A DNA stretch of 64,000 bases from Lepas anatifera (lineage: Eukaryota > Arthropoda > Thecostraca > Lepadidae), in NCBI GenBank assembly GCA_034440635.1, contig JAOTON010001493.1, forward strand, positions 1 to 64,000. Reading direction: 5' to 3'. Under the pieces are notes generated by a model. It had not been told where the DNA came from and made no database searches. It saw only the letters and a program-made list of their open reading frames with translations. Shown in pieces: positions 11,352 through 22,606 of the stretch. A program made the translations under genes and the position numbers. The number at the start of each line of letters is the position of its first letter. Within the stretch, counting starts at the first letter, position 1.

Positions 11352-12126
11352 TGAGGAGCTCTGTCGACGGTGACACTGTATGTAAGCAGGAGAGGAGCTC
11401 TGTCGACATTGTCACTGTTGAAATGTAAGCAGTAGAGGAGCTCTGTCGACAGTGACACTGTTGAAATGTAAGCAGGAGAGTAGCTCTGTCGACAGTGACA
11501 CTGTTGAAATGTAAGCAGGAGAGGAGCTCTGTCGACATTGACACTGTTGAAATGTAAGCAGAAGAGGAGCTCTGTCGACATTGACACTGTTGAAATGTAA
11601 GCAGGAGAGGAGCTCTGTCGACAGTGACAATGTTGAAATGTAAGCAGTAGAGGAGCTCTGTCGACAGTGACACTGTTGAAATGTAAGCAGGAGAGGAGCT
11701 CGGTCGACAGTGACACTGTTGAAATGTAAGCAGGAGAGGAGCTCGGTCGACAGTGACACTGTTGAAATGTAAGCCGGAGAGGAGCGCGGTCGACAGTGAC
11801 ACTGTTGAAATGTAAGCAGGAGAGGAGCTCTGTCGACATTGACACTGTTGAAATGTAAGCAGGAGAGGAGCTCTGTCGACGGTGACACTGTTGAAATGTA
11901 AGCAGGAGAGGAGCTCGGTCGACATTGACACTGTTGAAATGTAAGCAGGAGAGGAGCTCTGTCGACGGTGACACTGTTGAAATGTAAGCAGGAGAGGAGC
12001 TCTGTCGACATTGACACTGTTGAAATGTAAGCAGGAGAGGAGCTCTGTCGACATTGACACTGTTGAAATGTAAGCAGGAGAGGAGCTCTGTCGACATTGA
12101 CACTGTTGAAATGTAAGCAGGAGAGA
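11352..12126. repeat. 43-bp minisatellite, about 18 copies
   Basis: GAGCTC recurs at 11395, 11438, 11524 and onwards in exact 43-bp steps to 12083. Each unit holds GAGCTCTGTCGAC, the near-palindrome ACAGTGACACTGT and GAAATGTAAGCAGG. Because 43 is not a multiple of 3 and no minus-strand frame has a stop, all three minus frames are open for more than 250 codons. This is a by-product of the repeat, not evidence of a protein. Confidence 0.97.
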
Positions 12127-12666
12127 GTGATATGGGAACAGACGAATCGCCTCGAGTTCTCTTCTCCTCGTGTGGTTTCAGGCACCACGCACCGCTGTCT
12201 CTACGGTCAGAGCAAGACTGAGGTCACAAACTGACATACGGGCTGTTTCAGTACCCTTCATGAAAAAGGTTGAGGTGAGACTGCTAGATTACTTACGGTA
12301 AGAAGACAATTAGTTCATTAACGAAATAAGTTGTTTTATAGTCAATTTACAAATTCCGTGGACCTTCCTTGGTTGTTTCAGCCAGTTTTCACTGATTCCT
12401 GGTCATTTCAGCAAAACTATACCTGGCATCCTAACCCCCTCAGTTTTTGTTGAGGGAGCTAGAACAGGTTCACACAAGGAAAATGGCATGGCAGCTGACA
12501 CGGTTCAAAGCTTCAGTGTCGGCTTCCCAACCTCGCTGGTGGCCCGAACTAACGGTTAGTCAACAACTATCTTGTATCGTCACCGTGTCAGCTTTTGTTT
12601 TTTACATTTGAAAATTTCGGGAAAGTATGACCCTAAAATCAAGATGACAATGTGTGTAATGCGTTC
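12127..12666. other. No feature recognised
   Basis: Unique-looking DNA between the minisatellite and the family C element. No ORF, RNA gene or repeat that I can support. Confidence 0.5.
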
Positions 12667-14531
12667 TTAACACGCGCATTGACGGGGGTCTGAGCCACCT
12701 TCGCATTGACGGGGGGCGGGTACCCGCCCCCTAAGATCTCGAGAACCACGGTAGGTAGCGAAAAACGGTAAACAGCGTTGGACTGCCCATCCACTTCTCC
12801 ATCGAAAACATTTGAACAATTTTTTGGCAGGTCACATTTAAGGTCACGAGAGGTCAAAACATGCCCGTCATAGGGATAACATGTAAAATTCAGTTTTTCG
12901 GGCATTACATCTGAACAATTAAAGATAGAGCAAAACGATTTGAACTATATGAATCCTCTTAGCAAGCCGAATCGAATGATATATAATTTGACCTTGCTAG
13001 GTCAAATCAAGGATTTGACCTGACCTGAGGTCAGGTCAGGGTCAAATTATATAAAATGCATATCATTAAAACCGCAAAGCCCAGGCGAGTCTAATGCAGC
13101 TAAAATAAATGCTCTGTCACCATCCGTTACTGAGTTATTCCGTAAAAACCATTTTCCCATGTATTTCCAATGGAGAGGTCATGCCTCGTACCTGACCTTA
13201 GGTCATCGATATCAAAAATAATGGAACATATTTTAGAGAACTCGGTGGGGCCATTATGTGATATGAGTTTCAATCCGATAAGTTCACCCTGCTCCGACTT
13301 ATGCTATCTTAAACTTTTTTGAGGTCGGGTCACTTGACCTGTACTGGTGACCGGACCTGAGATGACCTAACCTTAACCCGCGCCCCACCGGGGGTCCGGC
13401 GCCACCTTCGCCCCACCGGGGGCATCGAAGGCCCCCTCTAACTCCGAAAATATGGGTGTTAGCGCAAATCTGCAAAGTGCAATAGAAAGCTCGCGTGAAT
13501 TCAGTAAGAAATTACTTCGCATGTTTTAGTGCTCAGGTCAATGGTTTGACCTCCAGAGGTCAAATTAGGTCAAGATCGGCTATTTTCACTCAAATATGCA
13601 ATGATTAAGCAAACTGGGCATAACTCTTACGTCATCAGAGCTATTGAGGCCTGGTAAAGTACATTTGATAGCAAATTGCCAGTACTTTTTCCGCTATGTG
13701 AAACGTAAAGACCTCCCGCCAGTGGTTTGACCGCCAGAGGTCACCTCGTGACCTAATATGACCTGAGGTCACGAAAGGTCAAAAAGTGACCTTGCCGTAT
13801 ATCAAATGAAAGCCAGTGACAAGACAAACACGATGGTGTTTGTTTCACCGCTCTAGCTCAATTAGATCAAAAGTTATTGTCAAAATACTGTTTTTGACCT
13901 CTGGTGACCTTGGATGACCTTGGAAAAGTCAAAGGGCAAATGTGACCCCTGGGATCCGTGAAAGGGTGTCCAAAAACGTTGTTCTGAGCAGTCTGAGTAT
14001 TTGCAATCATTTTTGTGGCTTTTATATCATGAAATAGCTTTTCCCCATGCTTTTCCAATGGGAGAGGTCGCCTCGTGACCTGACCTCAGGGCACGAAATC
14101 GAAAAATCCCGGATATACACCTTGTAGACCCTGGAGGGGTCATGAAGTGTAGGAAGTTTCAAATCGATCAACTTTGAAATGTAGCTCTTACAGAGCTCTA
14201 AAGGTGAAGTGAGGTGACCTTGGTTGACCTCGTCTGGTGACCTGACCTTGGGTGACCCGGGGTAAAAATTTCAGGGATGATGGGAAAATAATGCAGTGAG
14301 AGGTAGAGCCCTCAACCGCGGTGCTGCGCCTCGTCTTTTTCTGCTATCCCGGAAAAACCTTAGGGGCCATCGATGGCCCCCGGTGGGGCGAGGGTTAAAA
14401 TTTTCACAGAAGTTGTAAAAATGATGAGGGAAAAGGTATACCAAGTACGGCGGCGCTACGCGCCGCGTTTTTCTGCTATCTCCGAAAAACCCGAGGGGGG
14501 GGGTACCCGCCCCCGTCAATGCGCGTGTTAA
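12667..14531 (+). mobile_element. Family C TTAA MITE, about 843 bp, split by family A
   Basis: Starts TTAACACGCGCATTGACGGG and ends CCCGTCAATGCGCGTGTTAA, perfect inverted ends on TTAA. Its sequence is interrupted at 13373-14394 by a family A copy. The uninterrupted copy at 63131-63971 shows the empty site CCTTAAAATTTTCACAG. The interior includes a strong palindrome of TGACCTGAGGTCA type near 13015-13045. Confidence 0.9.
13373..14398 (+). mobile_element. Family A TTAA MITE nested in family C
   Basis: TTAA at 13373-13376 and again at 14395-14398. Ends CCCGCGCCCCACCGGGG and CCCCGGTGGGGCGAGGG. Removing one TTAA plus the element restores the family C sequence exactly, proving a 4-bp TTAA target duplication. 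Confidence 0.93.
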
Positions 14532-15432
14532 CACCCACACCGGGGAGGGGTCTGGCACTAACGCACACTGAAGGGGGGCCTGGTAGAAACCCCTAAGGTC
14601 TCGGAAACTGAGAGGCATAGAAAAACGCCAGTTGGAAGGTGGGTGGCAGGTATGATGATCTACGTCATGACCAATCTTCATCGACCTAGGTCAATATCTT
14701 TAAGGTCAAATGAGGTCATAAAGTTCAAATATTGGACATGCTTGGAGCTATTGTGAAATGCCGTGATTATGCGGAAAATGACGGAAATAAGCTACAAACA
14801 GACAAGGGTTATAGAGGGAAGGTCGCAAAGAATCTATCCTACAATTTTGCAGTCAGGGTCATTCAAGGTCATTGAACTAAGAGATCAAAATATGGTATAC
14901 TACCTATAATGTACACCATGACTAGCACTATAGCCACTGTTTGGCAGGAAATGAGGATTTACTTTACCAATGACTTTTGACCTTGATCTTTACATTGTGG
15001 TACCTAAGCTATGACGTCATAGCATAATATACGTCAGACCGAATAAAGCCATTTGACCGGAAGCACTGGGGTCAATGTCCTTGAAAAAGTGCAGATATGA
15101 CATTGATCTACGACCTTTGAACTTGAACTTGACCTTTATGTGCGGTGAGCTTGACATATCTTCCCATATGGCGTTGTGACGTCACCACTCTGTCTCCAAT
15201 GCATGTGAACTGGTCCGTCCGCGCGATTGCGGCGATCTCAAAATGCAAGTTTGATTTGAAAGCCTATAAGTGAAAAACTGTTCGACTGAGGTTCAAAATC
15301 TTTTACCAATCGACGTGCCGTTAAATTTTCTCAAATATGGCAAAATATCGTTTTTTGGTTACGAGCGGTTCTCCAGCCACCTTGGAAAAACAGGTGGGAA
15401 ACCTCTGAGGCCCCCTCCAGTGCGCGTGTTAA
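14528..15432 (+). mobile_element. Family E TTAA MITE, about 905 bp
   Basis: Shares the TTAA at 14528-14531 with the end of the family C copy before it. Left end TTAACACCCACACCGGGG, followed by ACGCACACTGAAGGGGGG. The right end CCCCCTCCAGTGCGCGTGTTAA-type (TTAA 15429-15432) is an inverted match to that subterminal block. Relics of the same family occur at about 26860-27150 and 27830-27883. Confidence 0.75.
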
Positions 15433-15830
15433 TATCACCTGCCGCCCCATCCTTATATTTCTAAAAGCAGCTTTCTGCCACTAAAAATTTTTCAGTGCGA
15501 AACATACAGATAATATTGTCGCCTCCGCATGACCAATGGTCCTATTACAAGTGCTGATATTACCTGTCACCCAGAATCGTGTTCTTCCTGGAAAAACTAC
15601 TGGTTAAAACAATTCAGACCTAAATATAGTACCAAAGCAATTTTGACTGCCTGAACATAAAAAATGTTACAAAAAATTGAATAGCTTAAGATGCTTATTC
15701 GGTAAAAATCCTACGCGACCCATACAAGCCTAACATGAGAAAAACAGACCATTATGGTTCCTAAAGAAGCCAAATGTCCACTTTCACTCCCACCATGCCC
15801 TACGTACCGTCTTCTTGCTTTCGTATTCAA
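15433..15830. other. No feature recognised
   Basis: Unique-looking DNA. No gene or repeat supported. Confidence 0.5.
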
Positions 15831-16290
15831 TGACCCGTTCCCTCCGGTCGCGCGTGGTCGAGACAGTGGGCTCCATCTGATCTCTGCAAAACAAACAGCA
15901 TCATTCATGCTCAATGACCTGTTCCCTCCGGTCGTGGAGACACTGGGCTCCATCTGATCTCTGCAAAACAAACAGCATCATTCATGCTCAATGACCTGTT
16001 CCCTCCGGTCGTGGAGACACTGGACTCCATCTGATCCCTGCAAAACAAACAGCATCATTCATATTCAGTGACCTGTTCCCTCCGGTCGTGGAGACACTGG
16101 GCTCCATCTGATCTCTGCAAAACAAACAGCATCATTAATACTCAATGACCTGTTCCCTCCGGTCGTGGAGACACTGGGCTCCATCTGATCCCTGCAAAAC
16201 AAACAGCATCATTCATACTCAACATTCATACTCAATGACCTGTTCCCTCCGGTCGTGGAGACACTGGACTCCGTCTGATCCCTGAAAAAA
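15831..16290. repeat. 77-bp minisatellite, 6 copies
   Basis: GTTCCCTCCGGTCG starts at 15837, 15921, 15998, 16075, 16152 and 16242. The 77-bp steps are exact in the middle of the array. The first step is 84 bp (extra CGCGTGG) and the last is 90 bp (extra 13-bp duplication of AACATTCATACTC). Confidence 0.95.
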
Positions 16291-16429
16291 CAGCATCAGC
16301 GTGCCCCGCCCTCATGACTGTCAACTTTCAGCAACCTTCTTGAAAAGGCATGAAGTGTCGGCCTGTTTAACCTATTATTTTCATAATTAGGTATCAGTCA
16401 GTATTACACAGATCGATTATTGTATTGTA

Positions 16430-16766
16430 TTATATCATGTTATACCTTGCGCCCCTTTGCTACCGCACGCGAACCACCGGCATGCACCACGTGCCAGGCG
16501 TGCACCCCCTCGCGCCAGCCCGAGCGACGGGATCTCGGGCGCAGCGCACACCGACACGTGTGCGGGGGCAAGGCTTTGTCCTGTGGGCACATATTATTGT
16601 TCGTTCACCAATACAATGATTCGGTCTCCAAGACTTTGCCTTACAACTGTGCGCGGTGGGATGGATTCCAAGAAGACTGATGAAGGCTCCTCCGAAGAGA
16701 CTGGTGCGTGGTATATGCCGGTGGTTCGCGTGCAGTAGCAAAGGAGTGCAAGGTATAATATGATAG
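16430..16766. mobile_element. MITE with about 60-bp terminal inverted repeats
   Basis: The left end TTATACCTTGCGCCCCTTTG..GCACGCGAACCACCGGCAT (16440-16485) is matched in inverse at 16700-16757 (ATGCCGGTGGTTCGCGTGC..GCAAGGTATAA). The GC-rich core has no convincing gene. Superfamily unknown. Confidence 0.75.
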
Positions 16767-16936
16767 AATCCCATAAAACACGATATTAACATTTTGTCAA
16801 GCATCTGTTAAGACATATTGCATATGACGTGACATTCTCTGTAGAGGTGTTGACGACCTGGTGGGTCGGACCTGAACCCCCACTTCGATCTCGGAAACCG
16901 GTGGCGATACGAAAAAAATCAGATCGGCTCTGAAAT

Positions 16937-17690
16937 TGCCCTACCGTTTTCTAATTCTGGAATATGCATGTGCCATCTGGGGCGGAGCTGCAAGATGTCA
17001 TTTAGACAGATTAGAAATGGTTCGGCATAAATTTTTGATTTGGCTCGCATCCAACATTCACATATCTCGACCATCTCTTTCATTGTCATACCATGATATT
17101 TTAAAGCTCTTCAAAATTAGCAGTCTGTCCCAGAGGAGGCTCCAGTACGACATTTGCTTCGCACCTACTCAAAATCATAATTACGAAGGTGGACTTCGCC
17201 TGTCTGCTCGGAAGCTTCCCACTCCATGTACCTCAGCGGCGAACCAGGGGGATGCAAAGCCACCTTTTACATGTTGCCCTGCCTCGTGTGGAGACCATCA
17301 AAAGGGGTTTATTTCGCAGGGCAGCGATTGCTTTTAATGACCATCTTGGATGCTGTCCCGAGGCAGACCACTACGCTTCCACCTTTAGCAGTTTTAGAGC
17401 CAGGGTGAGGAAATATGTTATAGATCATCCATTTCAGGCTTCTTAACCTATTTTATGTCGTTTTTTCATGTCTTAATGTATTGCAGTTCTTCAGATGTCT
17501 TTTTATATGATTAATCTTCATAGCTTCATGTATATTTTATATCGAGTGTTTTATATCACTGTTGCAAGAATAGGTTGCATTGCATTGTTACACTGTTGTA
17601 TTGTAAACATTTATTGACGTGGTGTTTTAATGCTCGACTTCAGCTGTAATTGAGCTTTCAAATACCTGTTGCTGATAAACCTGAAAAAAA
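16937..17690 (+). mobile_element. LINE 3' end (CR1/Jockey-like)
   Basis: The frames of 16936-17337 and 17189-17446 together give LEYACAIWGGAAR, VRHKFLIWLA, SQRRLQYDI and, after a frameshift, HVPQRRTRGMQSH and FRARVRKYVIDHPF. This is the C-terminal end of the same kind of LINE protein as at 50.4-51.65 kb. It ends near CTGTTGCTGATAAACCTGAA. One clear frameshift, so a dead copy. Positions 17691-18210 after it show no feature. Confidence 0.75.
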
Positions 17691-18219
17691 TGAAATGATA
17701 TAATATTAGGCCAGCTTTAATAACCATATTCTTGAAATATAAATTAACAACGCTACCATCCACACCTATACTGCTCGCTGCCCTAGCATGGGTTTGAGAA
17801 CCCCACACCCGGCACGGGTAGGGCTGTTTGTAAACCTCTCATTTCACTGCGACTCGTGGGCAGATCCATGAATTCTGACCTTTTTTAGCCCATCATGTTA
17901 ACTTCGACAGAAATAAATATGACTGGGTCAATCTTGTCATTCACATTACATACCGAAACTGCAGTATTCCCCTAATTATATAACACATTTATCTTTGATT
18001 AAACACGGGAATCATTCAAACAATACATTCTAGTTTTTTTCTCAGCGTTGTATTTTTGCAACGATCGTTATGAAAAAGTGATTAGGAATGTGTCTTGCGG
18101 ATGGAATTCCCACTAGCAAAAGCACTCATTGCTGAAAAAACAAGCCGCCCGATTATGTCAAGAATGTAACCTGTGTTCCCTTGGTAACAAGGTCGCGCGT
18201 ATTTCGGTACAGACAGGCA

Positions 18220-19520
18220 GACTTTCGTGAACTGAGGCGAACACTACAATCTCCTCATTACATGGATGTAGATGATGCAGTGGATGTGTTTTATGATGTT
18301 TAGATGCAGTGTTTCGTGATTTTATTTCTGTTGTGTTGATCGAGCGGCAATTTCCTCCATGGTTTGATCGGGAATTGAGAGGTGCCTTGAAGGAAAAGGA
18401 GACAGCCTTGAGGAGAATGAAAAGAAAGAGGTGTGATGTAACTGCCCAATAATTTCTGAAAAAATACAGTTCAAGAATACTTCAGAAAATGAGTAGGCTG
18501 ACTATTTGTTAGATCTTACTCAGGAATCAAGATTAATCGAATACAATTTCGGCCATTTTTTACAAGAATTAAGGGGGAAAATGGCTTTCAGTTTTGAAAT
18601 TAACGGTGCTAGGGTAACGAATAATAGAAAGTGCGCCACCATTCTGAACTGTACTTTTCTCATCCAAGTTCACGAACTCCGATGTAACACATCTCCCAGA
18701 CGCCCTGGACTTTAGCCTGCAACTGATGAATACGTTCACTGCAACATCGAGAGCGTTCGGGCGATTCTGCGGGCTATACCGGCCATTACAGCTTGTAGGC
18801 CAGATGAAGTCAGCGCCAGAATCATACATGAAGGTTATGACGAACTCTCGGTTCCAATCACCATCATATATAACCTGTCTCTGGCCCCAGGGACTTTCCC
18901 AAAACCGTGAAAACAGGCAAACGTTATTCAGATATGCAAAAAGGTAGCCTCTCTGATCCACGGAATGATAGTTCTGTCTCTCTAGCCTTCCCTTTATGTC
19001 CAGCTGTTGGTTTACGAGCGTCCTGTCATTTCCGTCGCCTAACATGGTTTCATTGCCAAAAGATCGTGTGAAACCGACTTGGCAACTCTCTTGAAAACAG
19101 GATGGGACTCCATTTCTCTGGGCACTCAGACAGACTGCATTTATAGGGACGTGTTAAGGCTGCTAGCTGCTATACTTGACGAGAAATGCACATTCGGCAC
19201 CCATATTGAAAATGCTGTAAAAAGGCAAACAGGGGTCTAGGAGTTCTATTTCGGCCATTACAAACCTTAGAACCAAATGACATGTCATACGTCATCTGTC
19301 AGAACCGCCCGTACCGCCTTATATGCGCGTTCCGTACTAGAATATGGCTGTGTCATCTCGTCGGGTGCAGCAAAGAGTACGCGTGTACGATTGGAGAGAA
19401 TGCAACGAAAGTTCATTTTGATTTACTATCGCTCTTCATATCGGGCTGTATCCCAGAGATTGTCATTCCAGGATTTGCTAAAGTAGTATTACTAGACACC
19501 TTTATAGTCCCGTAGAACTC
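18220..19520 (+). pseudogene. Decayed LINE reverse transcriptase (CR1/Jockey-like)
   Basis: Reading through several frames gives, in order, FPPWFDREL (about 18350), LPDALDFSLQLMNTF (about 18695-18735), PDEVSARIIHEGYDELS (about 18800-18850), ITIIYNLSLA (about 18855-18890), KQANVI (about 18910) and SVLEYGCVIS (about 19330). This is the order expected for the linker, fingers and C-terminal region of a CR1/Jockey-type reverse transcriptase. The catalytic YADD region is missing or unreadable. Many stops and frameshifts. Confidence 0.7.
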
Positions 19521-19636
19521 AGTATGATCTCATATTCCTCAGAAACTCTTTTGACGACCGCATCGACTCGCTATTCTTAGTCAGCTCATTGTCAATTTTA
19601 GCTCCACTGAGAGAAGCCCTAATCTGTCTTTGTTTA

Positions 19637-19637
<1 letters not shown>

Positions 19638-19668
<31 letters not shown>
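19638..19668. repeat. CT microsatellite
   Basis: Pure CT dinucleotide run just before the family B element. Confidence 0.95.
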
Positions 19669-19669
<1 letters not shown>

Positions 19670-19682
19670 GACAGGGCTACGG

Positions 19683-20140
19683 TTGAAGCGAAATGTGGCA
19701 CCTTCATAACGTGATTTTAACCGAGATAGCCAAGTTGTAAAGCATGCCGGAAAACCCGGTATTCAATATATCATTTGTCTTGAAACTAAAAATCTCCGTG
19801 GAGAAAAGGTAAAAACCTACCTGAAAGGTACCCCAAATCTACCCCAGCCAGGCAGCAACAGTTGTCAGCTGTTAGTGTGACGACAGCGCTGACGTCACGG
19901 TGAGTAATCAGCCAATTTGAGCCCTTGAAGCCTATTGAATATGGTAGTAGCTGCCAAATCATGACGTCATCCACAGTCAGAGGTTATTTTTCACCCTAGA
20001 GGCACATTTTTTAAAATCAAAATATTGAACTCAATGTACGTTTTTCAGAAAAATTATGAACGGTTTCACGATTTTCGGCCAAAACTACCCCTAATTACAC
20101 TACATTCCAGGATTCGACCAAGGTGCCACATTCCCTTTAA
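19683..20140 (+). mobile_element. Family B MITE (left TTAA mutated to TTGA)
   Basis: Left end TTGAAGCGAAATGTGGCACC, right end GGTGCCACATTCCCTTTAA. Collinear with the other B copies. Confidence 0.8.
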
Positions 20141-20300
20141 ACGCGGGAGCCCACCCCGCGTCCAGTGGGTCCCGGAATTTGAACCCGATACCCTTAGCTC
20201 AGAAGACGGACACGTTACGCCTAAGCTGCACTGGGTGCTACGCTCGCTTGCTCTCTCTTTCTCTCGTTCTCTCTCTCTCTCTCTCTCTCCCTCTCTCCCT
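20141..20300 (-). mobile_element. tRNA-like SINE fragment plus CT microsatellite
   Basis: On the minus strand at 20240-20150 there is a tRNA-like segment: AGCTTAGGCGTAACGTG (box A-like), an anticodon arm CGTCTTCTGAG and box B GGGTTCAAATTCC. It is too irregular to be a functional tRNA. It is followed on the plus strand by a CT microsatellite at about 20240-20300. Confidence 0.5.
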
Positions 20301-20338
20301 CGACCCAGGGTTATTGCTCCATGAAGGGGAGAAGAAGT

Positions 20339-21190
20339 TTAACACGCGCATTGACGGAGGGGCGGGTACCCGCCCCCCTCGGGTTTTTCGGAGATAGCAA
20401 AAAAAAAAAACGGCGGCGCGTACGCGCCGCCGTACTTGGTATGCCTTTTTCCTCATTATTATTACAACTTTTGTGAAAATTTTAAGGTTAAGTCATCTCA
20501 GGTCAGGTCACCAGTACCGGTCAAGTGACCCGACCTAAAAAAAGTTTAAGATAGCATAAGTCGGAGCAGGGTGACCTTATCCGATTGAAACTCATATCAC
20601 ATAATGGGCCCACCGAGTTATCTAAAATATGTTCTGGTATTTTTTATATCGATGACCTAAGGTCAGGTACGAGACATGACCTCCCCATTGGAAATACATG
20701 GGAAAATGATTTTTACTGAATAGCTCGGTAACAGATGGTGATAGAGCGTTTATTTTAGCTGCATTAGACTTGCCTTGGCTTTGCAGTTCTAATGATATGT
20801 ATTTTATATAATTTGACCCTGACCTGACCTCAGGTCAGATCAAATCTTGATTTGACCTAGCAAGGTCAAATTATATATCATTCGATTCAGCTTGCTGCGA
20901 GGATTCATATAGTTCAAGTCGTTTTGCTCTATCTTTACTTGTTCAGATGTAGTGGCCGCAAAACTGAATTTACATGTTATCCCTATGACGGCATGTTTTA
21001 ACCTCTCGTGACCTTAAATGGACCTGACAAAAAATGGTCCAAATATTTTCCATGGACAAGTGGATGGGCTACCCACCACCGTTTACTGTTTTTCGCTACC
21101 TACCGTGGTTCTCGAGATCTTAGGGGGGGCGGGTACCCGCCCCCTCGTCAAAGCGAAGGTGGCTCAGACCCCCGTCAATGCGCGTGTTAA
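20339..21190 (-). mobile_element. Family C TTAA MITE, inverted, 852 bp, intact
   Basis: TTAA at 20339-20342 and 21187-21190 with perfect inverted ends (TTAACACGCGCATTGACGG and CGTCAATGCGCGTGTTAA). This uninterrupted copy is a reference for the nested copies. The subterminal GGCGGGTACCCGCC is a perfect palindrome present at both ends. Confidence 0.93.
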
Positions 21191-22034
21191 CTATCAGGGA
21201 CTCCTAATCTTGCTGACGAAAAACTTGAATCAGTACGGAAAAAGTGAACTGAAGACATTTTCTATCGAGGGGGTGCTCTTCTTCCGTTTCTGTCCGTGCA
21301 TTTATCTAAACGTTCTGCGGATCTAGACACATCAATGATGATCAATCCTTCAATCCTGATCTAGGCGCAGCTCAGTCTTCGCTGACGGCGGTGTGAGATG
21401 AAATGTCACCAGCCAAGGGCGATCACATAGACGAAACAGACACGGCTGCTACCGTACGGGGTACTAATAAATACTACTATTAGAGCCAACACGAACGTTC
21501 CATTATATATAGCTTTAACACGTCAAGTTCAAATGGGTACTGACCATTGTTTCGTCGTAGTCAATGACGCCAGGAGTTGGCTGGATCTCAACTGGAATCA
21601 TGGGCGTGATCGCTTTGCTAGCATCATCTATTGGCTCAGGAGGCTGCCCACCACCTGTTCTCGGGCGCTCCAGAAAAAGGTGCTACTGCTTCTTTTGGCT
21701 GTGGCGTTTAGATGCTGCAACTGGATTGGAGAACTTTTGTTGACGCAGGGGTTGGTGTTAAATGCAGCCGTTATTTCTTCTCTTGCTCTGCCTGTCTTCT
21801 GTATGTCTTGTGCCATACCGTTTGTTCTCAATTTATGTCTTTGAAATTGATCATTATAACCACAAGTTTTGTTTCCTCCTCCTTTGCAAAAAAATTGGAC
21901 CTCGCTTGTTCTTGTCTGTCATTTGGAAAGCAGATTAGGGGTCAACTCCTCATCACCAACAAGCTTTGGGGTACACTGAAGAACTCCATGTTATCCTAGA
22001 CAAGAACGAAGGGTAACAGGGAGGAGGTGGAACA
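21191..22034. other. No gene recognised
   Basis: Contains open frames of about 100 codons at 21533-21844 (+) and 21628-21831 (-). Neither matches a family I know and neither shows splice-site or domain support. Confidence 0.5.
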
Positions 22035-22039
22035 TTTTT

Positions 22040-22255
22040 ATTTTTTTAACATATTTATTTATTTCATTAGTGCCACTCCCAACAGGCACACTTGCCCAAT
22101 TACAGGGAGCATTGGCGTGAGTGTTTAACGAACCTCTCCACCGGGTCGGGTTGGGCATGGAAGGCGGTTTCCCGCCATGAGGATTGAACCCACGTTACTC
22201 TATGCTGTCTGATGGGAAGACTGGCAACGAAGCCACTTGGCTACCTGGCCCCCCA
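22040..22255 (-). mobile_element. tRNA-derived SINE with LINE-like tail
   Basis: On the minus strand the head reads GGTAGCCAAGTGG (box A) and GGGTTCAATCC (box B) with a long variable arm, as in tRNA-Ser/Leu. The body includes ACCGGGTGGAGAGG-like and CAATGCTCCCTGTAATTGG blocks. The 3' end CTGTTGGGAGTGGC then AATGAAATAAATAAATA resembles the LINE end at 829-862. A partial relative lies at 27225-27345. Confidence 0.75.
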
Positions 22256-22606
22256 TGCTGATGACGTCATCATATCGATTTAGTAGGAAACTTGGTTATA
22301 CCCGTATTTAAAGTACGCTTTCTAAGCCCTCCTCTTAGCTTTAGCTTACAAATTCTACACCCTGGGGAGCTAAGTGCTCCAAAGTCTCGGTTAACCCAAA
22401 TATTTTTATCGGAGTGCAATGCCCTCCCACATTTTTTATACTCTACGTCCAAAACTAACTTGCTCAATAACTTTACTAAATTAGCTCCCATAGAATGAAG
22501 ACAACCAGGCTCTAAATTAAGTTGCTCAACTTTTCTCTTAGATTTATCTTGAATCTAAATTCCACGACATATCCTTAGAGGCACAAAAAGCCATGGTCAG
22601 AATGTC

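Noticed and set aside
11290..12188. Three overlapping ORFs of about 257 codons
   Set aside because: All are frames of the same 43-bp repeat.
22201..22255. tRNA-Ser/Leu gene
   Set aside because: The tRNA-like head is fused to a SINE body and AT-rich tail, and stems are imperfect.
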